Positions 57,945 to 64,000 of a DNA stretch of 64,000 bases are shown one piece after another. The stretch lies in assembly GCF_014898055.3 (NCBI RefSeq), contig NW_023601104.1, forward strand, positions 70,229,106 through 70,293,105. Reading direction: 5' to 3'. Below the pieces are notes generated by a model. It had not been told where the DNA came from, searched no databases, and saw only the letters and a list, made by a program, of their open reading frames with translations. How positions within the stretch are numbered: position 1 is the stretch's first letter; each line of letters begins with the position of its first letter. The position numbers and the translations under genes were made by a program. This DNA comes from Talpa occidentalis. Its lineage: Eukaryota; Chordata; Mammalia; Eulipotyphla; Talpidae.

Positions 57945-58093
57945 AAATTTCCAATGCCTGTTTGCATTATATATTTATAGCAGATAGGTTTACATCTTTA
58001 GAGTCATGAGTGAGGTTATTTTCATTCTAAAATAATTTAGAACGTTTTATTTATTGTTCAGATTTTACAACTACTCCAAAAACACAACACCCA
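57945..58093 (+). repeat. Interior repeat, copy B
   Basis: 'TTTCCAATGCCTGTTTGC', 'AGGTTTACATCTTTAG', 'GTGAGGTTATTTTCATTC', 'CAGATTTTACAACTACTCCA' mirror copy A in order and orientation, but no MER5A ends are visible beside it. Confidence 0.55.
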
Positions 58094-59700
58094 AAATGCA
58101 TAATACCAACATATCTCTAATCAAATATATAATTTTAATATCCCAGTCCAGTGTTACTAATGCAAGTACACGGTTTTGTATAATCTTGTGCTATTCTTTT
58201 GCAAGTATTTTTTATAAGGAACTGTTCTGTTTTTCCTTAATTCTCATACCTTTACCCTTGATGTTCTTCAGAGGAAAATGCAGTTCTTTGGGGGAAATGC
58301 AGGTTGATGTGAGAACATACTATTTTGCTACAGGCTCAGCTGTCAGTGTCACCTATCCTGAGTTCAAGGGCAACACTGTGCCAGCGTGTTCTCTGTAACA
58401 TCTCTTATCTCTGCACATCCCTATATGACCTGTGAGGACCTGGGGGAGACTGTTTTTGTTGGAATACTTTTGATAATTCTTAGAATTTCCTAAACACAAA
58501 TGTACTGGGTGTTTATTCCATCCAGGCCCCATGCTGCCCCATGAGTGAGACGTGAACAGAGGCGTGTGTGTGATCCCTATTCCTTTTCACACTCTGATGT
58601 GGTCAGAGGTAGGAGTGGGAGGATAAACAGCATGCTCTGGGAAGGTGGGGAGCAACTCTCATCTCAGTCTCACAAGCATGCTAAGGCCATGGAAATAGTG
58701 AGCCTGGCCCTGTTGGTGCTACCTTCTTTTTCTCTCTGTTCTGATTATAGCACCAGCAAATAAATAGAATATATTTTTGAGTTTTTATTTTGTTACATTC
58801 CCACCATCTGCAGAGTTACCCACTCAGGCAATTCTCATCACCCCAATTTCTTAAAAAGGCCACCAGAGATTGAGTATTCCCAGTACAAGAAGGCTTCTGA
58901 TAAATGAATCTGGTTTCAGTGATCATGTGGACATATTCAATTTACTGGAGACCCAGAAGTCACAAAATAATATTTATTCAAACTTGATTTTAAGCATACT
59001 GCTGAAAGAGTTAACATAGTCACTGCCTTATGAAAAACCTTCACAGCATCAGCAACATTTCATACAAATATCCAGAATGCTTGGTTTTATTCATTCAAGC
59101 ATATTCATGAAGCTCTGGAGTGGATCCTCTGGGGCCCCAGTTACAACCCCTCCACCCGCTTCTCATTTCAGCCAGAGTACCAGTTTAGATGAGTTCCATG
59201 CTGACAGCATCCCATATCCCAAGCTTCATGTATTTTCATACTTGCTGCTGCACAGCCTTCTCTGAAGCCATGGGAGTCTGTTCCTCCTCCTCCCCATCTT
59301 ATTCTCCCAGCGTGTTCCTTCCTGGAATCAATTCCCCCAAAACTATTGACACACAAGGCCTGGTCTCAGGCTCAGCTTTCAGGAAGAATAAAAAATAAGC
59401 TACTTCTCAATTTGGATATTTATCATTATCTGATTAACTGAAAATAATGAAATTATAAAACAATTTCTCTAATACATTCATAAATTTTTCCTAGCTTCAG
59501 CCTGGCCTTATCTAAATGCATCTAATTGCATTAGATCCTAATATGCTTGATTTTGTTCTTACTGGAATTTATAGGGGGAAGCATTTTTTGTTTTATGCTC
59601 TGCCACAGATTCTTCCTCTCTTGACTCAGTTGAAGACATGGGATTGATTTTAGTTATGACTTTCATGAACTCATCTTGAACTGAAATCCTCATGGATCAT
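58094..59700. other. Unassigned non-coding sequence
   Basis: About 1.6 kb with no confident feature. A 114-codon plus frame (58054-58398) is AT-biased and domainless. The opposing frames near 59.1-59.4 kb are unsupported. Confidence 0.45.
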
Positions 59701-59714
59701 AAAAAAGTAGAAGT

Positions 59715-59958
59715 ATGGACACGGGGGTTGAGACACAACCTATGAAGCTGTCCACAGCCACTGCAGTGCGAGTTCGATCCCTGGTCAGCCAGGGAGCTAC
59801 CCACATGGTGCAGCAGACCTCTCCTGTCTCGCCCGCTGCTCCCCTCAGCAGTGTATTTCAGTCAGTCTGCCTGTTCTATTCCCCACTCTGTGTCTGGTGA
59901 CTCCTTTCACCCCACACACCTCTGGCCTATACCCTGTGCATAAATAAATCTTTAAAAA
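59715..59958 (+). mobile_element. tRNA-derived SINE (copy 9), altered head
   Basis: B-box-like 'GTTCGATCCC', body 'CCCACATGGTGCAGCAGACC' and 'CTCCCCTCAGCAGTGTATTT', tail 'CATAAATAAATCTTT' plus A run. The usual 5' head with the A box is missing or rewritten ('ATGGACACGGGGGTTGAGAC'). A perfect 14-bp TSD, 'AAAAAAGTAGAAGT', at 59701-59714 and 59959-59972 shows the copy landed like this. Confidence 0.9.
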
Positions 59959-60373
59959 AAAAAAGTAGAAGTGGTGGTGAAGTTGTCATTAACTTTGACA
60001 CCTTATTCTAAGTGATTCTCAGTGACCAGAGGCCCTTTATAATGCAACTGCATTTTAAGTTGTTGCTACGTTATGGTTTATAGAAATCGACTTCATAATA
60101 GGAATTATGGAAATAAAATGAAGTAAAACTTTATACACTATTCTCCTTCTCTGAGTTCAAAGGTTACCATCACCACAAATCTGAAATTTCTAAGCCTTCT
60201 TCCTAATATTTATAGCTTTGATTGCTAATCCTTCAGTAGAGCAGGAATATTAATCCCATTTATTACCTGGCCATAGTATGTTACTTTTAATCAGGGATAT
60301 TTGGGAACCTTTACTCTGATCTATGAATGAGATTGAATTTCTTAGCCCTTCACATCTTCATTGAACCCTTTCT

Positions 60374-60624
60374 TTTTTTTAAAAAAAAGATTTATTTATA
60401 CATATAAGAGCTGGGGTGCAGGCCAGAGGTGCAGTGGGTGAGAGGATTCACCAGAGACAGAGTGGGGAACAGAACAGGCAGACTGACTGAAGTATACTGC
60501 TGAGGGGAGCAGCTGGTGAGTCAGGAGAGGTCTCCCTGGCCGGCCGGGAGCGAACTCATGTTGCAGAGGCTGCGGATTGCTTCTTAGTATGGTGCTTAAC
60601 CCCTTGTACCACCAGGGAGGCCCT
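60374..60624 (-). mobile_element. tRNA-derived SINE (copy 10)
   Basis: Antisense member: T/A tail, 'AGATTTATTTATACATATAA', body 'GTGAGAGGATTCACCAGAGA' and 'TACTGCTGAGGGGAGCAGCT', head 'TTGTACCACCAGGGAGGCCC'. A short gap near 60531 has removed the segment around 'ctgcgccatgtggg'. It forms an inverted pair with copy 9, about 415 bp apart. Confidence 0.9.
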
Positions 60625-60649
60625 GGGCCCTTCCCTTTTATCACATTCC

Positions 60650-61655
60650 CATTTAATTTAAATGCCAGGGCTTCCCAATTTTACCATAAGCACAGGGAAG
60701 TTCCATGATAGACTAATTAATACATCCATCAACATCTAAAATATTTATGTGATATTTTTAAGGTGCTCAGAGCTTCTTAAGTATACTTACTTTGCTTATG
60801 TAAGGTGCTGTTCAGATGGCTTCAATGAAGGCAGTAGATGATTAAAACACAGTAAAATATAACCTGAGGTTTCCATGTTGGGCTGGTCTATCTACATGCA
60901 CCATGATTAGAAGTGTATTGCACAACATAAGTGGCTATATGGGCTAAGAATAGATTTTGTTGGAAAAGTGGAAACTAGTAAATCAAGTGTAAGCAGGAGG
61001 GGGAAAAGTTTAAGCCCCCTCTACCCTGCATCTTCTCACCCCACAGAGAGGCCAGGGTTCTGTGAGTCCTGATCTGTGAGTCAGTTCCACCAGATGAGAC
61101 CGCCATCCTCTCCCAACCCCTACACAGTCAGTGCAACATAATAACCTTGTTGGAGAAGACTGATGAAAGACATCTGGGTTTGGATCTGAAACTTTCCAGA
61201 AATCTGAACTTTACAGGACTAGCTTATGTAGCCAGACAAGGAAAACTTGAGATCCATGGAAAATTATAATCTCCTTTTTGGGAAAAAAAGAGACATCAAT
61301 CCTGTAGAAAGCTGAGTTTGGGTGACTCCCCTCAGATTGGAACAAGGACAACCCAGACTATGTTAACTCTGCACAAAACATTCAGAATCTCTCATTTCCT
61401 CAGTTTTATCAGAAGAACTGATCAATTAAAAGAGAAAGTTTCTGCCTTTAGTTGGGAAGTTATATCTCCTTAACAGGCAGTGGTAAGGACAATCTTGGCC
61501 CTATAACTACCCAGTTCAGCTGAATTGCCCTTGGCTATGGCCAAGGTGGAAAATATCAGACGTAGACCTAACTACCTTCCCATCTTCTATCTCACCCAGG
61601 TTCTCTTATCTTAAATCTGCTCAGGCTGGTACTGACATAGGTCTTTCACCTTATT
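60650..61655. other. Unassigned non-coding sequence
   Basis: No gene or repeat recognised. A mixed-composition patch with some CpG lies near 61.0-61.15 kb. Confidence 0.45.
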
Positions 61656-61659
61656 TCTG

Positions 61660-62345
61660 GCTGCATTTCATTCTTTCTGTTTCTCTACCTTTTGATAGTT
61701 GTGAGTTTCTTGTCAAAAGCACATTGTTAGGTCCTGATTTTTAAAAATTCAATCTGAAAAGATTTTTCTTATTCTTGGTGAGGTTAGATTATTCATATTC
61801 AAAATCATTATTGATATGTTTGGATTAAAATATACCATTACTATCTTACTTTTTTTTCTCCATTTGTTAATTTTTTTTTTTCTCTGTCTTGTCTTGGGAT
61901 ACCTGAGCATATTGTTCTGAATCAATTTATTCGCTTGTGTACTCATGATCTTGCCTCTTTTTGAAGTTTGGGTTTAAAATATACATTTTAAATAATCAGA
62001 GTCTACCTTCAAATAATATAATGCTCCTTCAATTATAAGGGATTACAACAGTATATTGTCAATTTTTCACTCATTCTTTGTGCTCTTGTTGTATATATAT
62101 TACTCTTAATTATGCTATCATCATGCAGTACCTTGGTACTCTTTATTTAGACAGTTATCTTTTTTGAGTAACTATACATTTTAAATGATTTTTATTTTGT
62201 TATTTTATTCCATAACCAGTGTTCATTTCTTTGTAAAGATCCATATTTCTGATTGATTCAAATTATTTTTACTTGAGAAAATTCTTTTAATATTTATTGT
62301 AGAGTAGGTCTTTTATCAATAAATTTCCTTTTTGTTTTGCTAAGT
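61660..62345 (-). mobile_element. Probable old antisense L1-derived segment
   Basis: The pattern 'TCATTATTGATATGTTTGGA', 'TTAAAATATACCATTACT', 'GTCTACCTTCAAATAATATA', 'GTAGAGTAGGTCTTTTATCA' resembles a T-rich segment that recurs antisense in old mammalian L1s ('..aattattgatatggttggg', 'cagtctaccttcaagtgat', 'tgtagtgcaggtct'). The match is by memory and the edges are uncertain. Confidence 0.4.
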
Positions 62346-62349
62346 TTTA

Positions 62350-62966
62350 TTTTTATATGAAAAACTGTGTGGCAGTTCCACAAAACACTGAAAATGGATC
62401 TACCATATGATCCAGTGATTCCACTCCTAGAAATCTACTCAAAGGACACAAAAACACTAATCCAAAAGAAATCTGCACTAAAGTTTCCTCCAGCACTATT
62501 TATAATAGCTAAGATATGGATACAACCCAAATACCTCAAAACAAGAAATATGGATCAAGAAATATGGTACATATACACAATGGACTACTAATCAGCATCA
62601 AAAAATACAAACTCATGCCATTTACAGCAACCTGGGTAGAGCTGAAAGGGATTATATTAAGCAAAATAAGTCAGAAGGAAAAAGAAATATTGGATGATTT
62701 CACTTACATGTGGAATATAGAGAAACTAAACAAAGGGTCAAGAAAACAAAACAAAGGGTCAAGACAAAACTTGCAAGCTGATCATAGATCTGAGGAATAC
62801 AGCAGGGGAGGGGTAGCATGGATGAGCTGTCAAAATGGGAGAGAAGAACACAAAGGTCTGGTTATGGATCATGGGTGCTTTGGTGGTGGGAGAACTAAAG
62901 AAACTACCCCGAGGGGAGAAATCACGTACTGTCCAGAAATTAACAGCAATGTAAGAAAGTAAATTT
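62350..62966 (+). mobile_element. Old L1 3' end (ORF2 C-terminus and 3' UTR)
   Basis: 'ATCTACCATATGATCCAGTG', 'CACTATTTATAATAGCTAAG', 'GGTACATATACACAATGGAC', 'AAGCAAAATAAGTCAGAAGG', 'CCGAGGGGAGAAATCACGTA'. Fragments of the ORF2 C-terminus remain open at 62367-62591 ('LPYDPVIPLLEIYSKDTKT'). A 21-bp tandem step repeats 'CAAAGGGTCAAGA' at 62731 and 62752. It lies head-to-head with the antisense L1-like segment on its left. Confidence 0.8.
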
Positions 62967-63269
62967 AATTATAAACTAAAAAAGAATAGCTAAAACGACT
63001 TAAAGGTGATGTAGATTTGTTAAAGTATAAAGTAATATAACATTTTATATGCAGGAAAATTATATGAATAATCTAAAGGTATAGAAAATTAAGAAAATAT
63101 TACTTAAGGGCTGATTCTTAGATTTGAGTACTTTAACCAAAAGAAGTCTTTAATGATAGACAAATTAGATTTCAAAATCTAGCTCTGGGATTACAAATAT
63201 GTTAAATACCTTGTAAATTAAATAGCTGGTTAGAACTCATGGAGAAAATAGTGATTATAAAACAAAAAT
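62967..63269. other. Unassigned AT-rich sequence
   Basis: No repeat or gene recognised. Confidence 0.45.
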
Positions 63270-63278
63270 AAGATAAAC

Positions 63279-63398
63279 TTTTTTTTTTTTTTTTTTTTGT
63301 GGGACCCTCGCCAGTGGCTGGGGAACGAACTCGTGCTGCAGAGGCTGTGGGCAGCCTCACAGCCCAGCGCTCAACTACTGTGCCACCAGGGGAGGCCC
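63279..63398 (-). mobile_element. Head-only tRNA SINE (copy 11)
   Basis: Antisense. A T run of about 20 is followed at once by 'GTGGGACCCTCGCCAGTGGC', then the tRNA-like head ending 'TGTGCCACCAGGGGAGGCCC'. The whole pyrimidine-rich 3' body and usual tail are absent. TSD 'AAGATAAAC' at 63270-63278 and 63399-63407 shows that this short form was inserted as such. Confidence 0.92.
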
Positions 63399-63619
63399 AA
63401 GATAAACATTTTCAATGTGAATAATAACATGCAGATTAGGTAAAATTCAGTTCAACTTAAAATATGATTTCATACTCATAAATCTCCAAATAATGCTATC
63501 TTTCCACATGAACTGGTAGTTTCCTGAGATTGAGTTCATAGCTTTTATATGTATTTTACATGGACCAAAAAGTTCAAACCCATGTTTGTTAACTCTTCAC
63601 TGAAAAATGGGTATTTTTT

Positions 63620-63756
63620 ACTCATTACTGAATGTCATTTTAAAAAATTCTGTAATATTGTGCAAATAAGAAAACTGAGGCTCAGAGAGGTTAGATGCCT
63701 TTCCTAATGTTAAAAGCTGCTACTAGTAGATTCAAGATTCAATACCTAGTCTGATA
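63620..63756 (+). repeat. MIR fragment
   Basis: 'GCAAATAAGAAAACTGAGGC' followed by 'TCAGAGAGGTTAGATGCC' and 'CTACTAGTAGATTCAAGATT' follow the MIR core and 3' segment. It is the clearest MIR in the window. Confidence 0.75.
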
Positions 63757-64000
63757 TGTACACTGTTGGTGGGAATGTGGACTGGTTCAGCTCCTATGGA
63801 AAATAGTATATAGTATGGAGGTTTCTCAAAATATTAAAAATAGATCTACCGTATGACCCAACAGTTCCACTCATAGGTATATATTGGAGGAATACAAAAA
63901 TATTAATTTGAAGGTATATATCCACTCCTATGTTCCTTGCAGCCCTGTTTACAATAACAAAGTTATGAAAACTGAGTATCCAAGGGTAGAGGAGTGGATC
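63757..64000 (+). mobile_element. Old L1 ORF2 C-terminal segment, cut by window end
   Basis: 'CACTGTTGGTGGGAATGTGG', 'GACTGGTTCAGCTCCTATGG', 'CGTATGACCCAACAGTTCCA', 'CCTGTTTACAATAACAAAG' are the L1 ORF2 C-terminal coding region in sense orientation. It directly abuts the MIR on its left and continues past 64000. Confidence 0.85.

Noticed and set aside
1..64000. CRISPR arrays, operons, phage or bacterial systems
   Set aside because: The sequence is mammalian by its L1, MIR, MER5A-like and MLT2-like content. There are no regularly spaced repeats and no prokaryotic gene organisation.

Overview
The window looks like nuclear DNA of a placental mammal: AT-rich, CpG-poor, with no open reading frame that reads as a host gene. 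I found no exons, tRNA, rRNA, snRNA or CRISPR array. The supportable content is almost entirely transposable elements: LINE-1 (L1) copies of several ages, a family of tRNA-derived SINEs with L1-type target-site duplications (TSDs), ancient MIR/L2-like repeats, hAT and Tigger DNA-transposon fossils, and endogenous-retrovirus relics (two MLT2-like LTRs and an integrase remnant). MER5A-, MLT2- and Tigger1-type fossils fit a eutherian. I do not recognise the young tRNA SINE (head GGGCCTCCCTGGTGGCGCAG) as one I can name, so I cannot give the species; it is not primate Alu, canine CanSINE or vespertilionid Ves.

Layout. 0-21 kb: mostly unassigned sequence with a MIR, old L1 3' ends (about 3.47-4.16, 9.53-9.80, 13.46-13.64, 14.72-14.80 kb), a long antisense L1 (15.1-16.2 kb), two hAT fossils and SINEs at 3.5 and 4.5 kb. 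21.9-27.2 kb: a 5'-inverted (twin-primed) young L1, an MLT2-like LTR, two SINEs and an antisense L1. 27.7-37.1 kb: an old L1 3' end carrying a (CT)n(CA)n microsatellite, then an antisense L1 split by a full-length 6.4-kb L1 (29558-36001) with perfect 16-bp TSDs and a 3' transduction. 37-42.6 kb: mostly unassigned, with a MIR holding a 97-bp tandem duplication. 42.7-46.2 kb: a cluster of four SINEs, one with a foldback copy of its flank, over an MLT2-like LTR and old L1. 47.6-52.9 kb: a second, 5.3-kb L1 with perfect 16-bp TSDs and an internal deletion. 54-57.3 kb: an antisense retroviral pol relic, a Tigger1-like fossil and a MER5A-like element with an 8-bp TSD. 59.7-64 kb: three SINEs, old L1 segments and a MIR; the last L1 runs off the end.

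How the parts relate: the L1 copies encode, or once encoded, the endonuclease/reverse transcriptase that also mobilises the SINEs. The TTTT/AA-type target sites, A-rich tails and TSDs on both kinds of element support this. Both large L1s are broken by frameshifts, stops or a deletion, so neither looks able to move itself. No unknown host system or gene cluster is visible. The most unusual signals are structural scars of retrotransposition: a template-switch hairpin at a SINE 5' junction, an L1 3' transduction, a twin-priming inversion, a head-only SINE and a duplicated coiled-coil segment in L1 ORF1.
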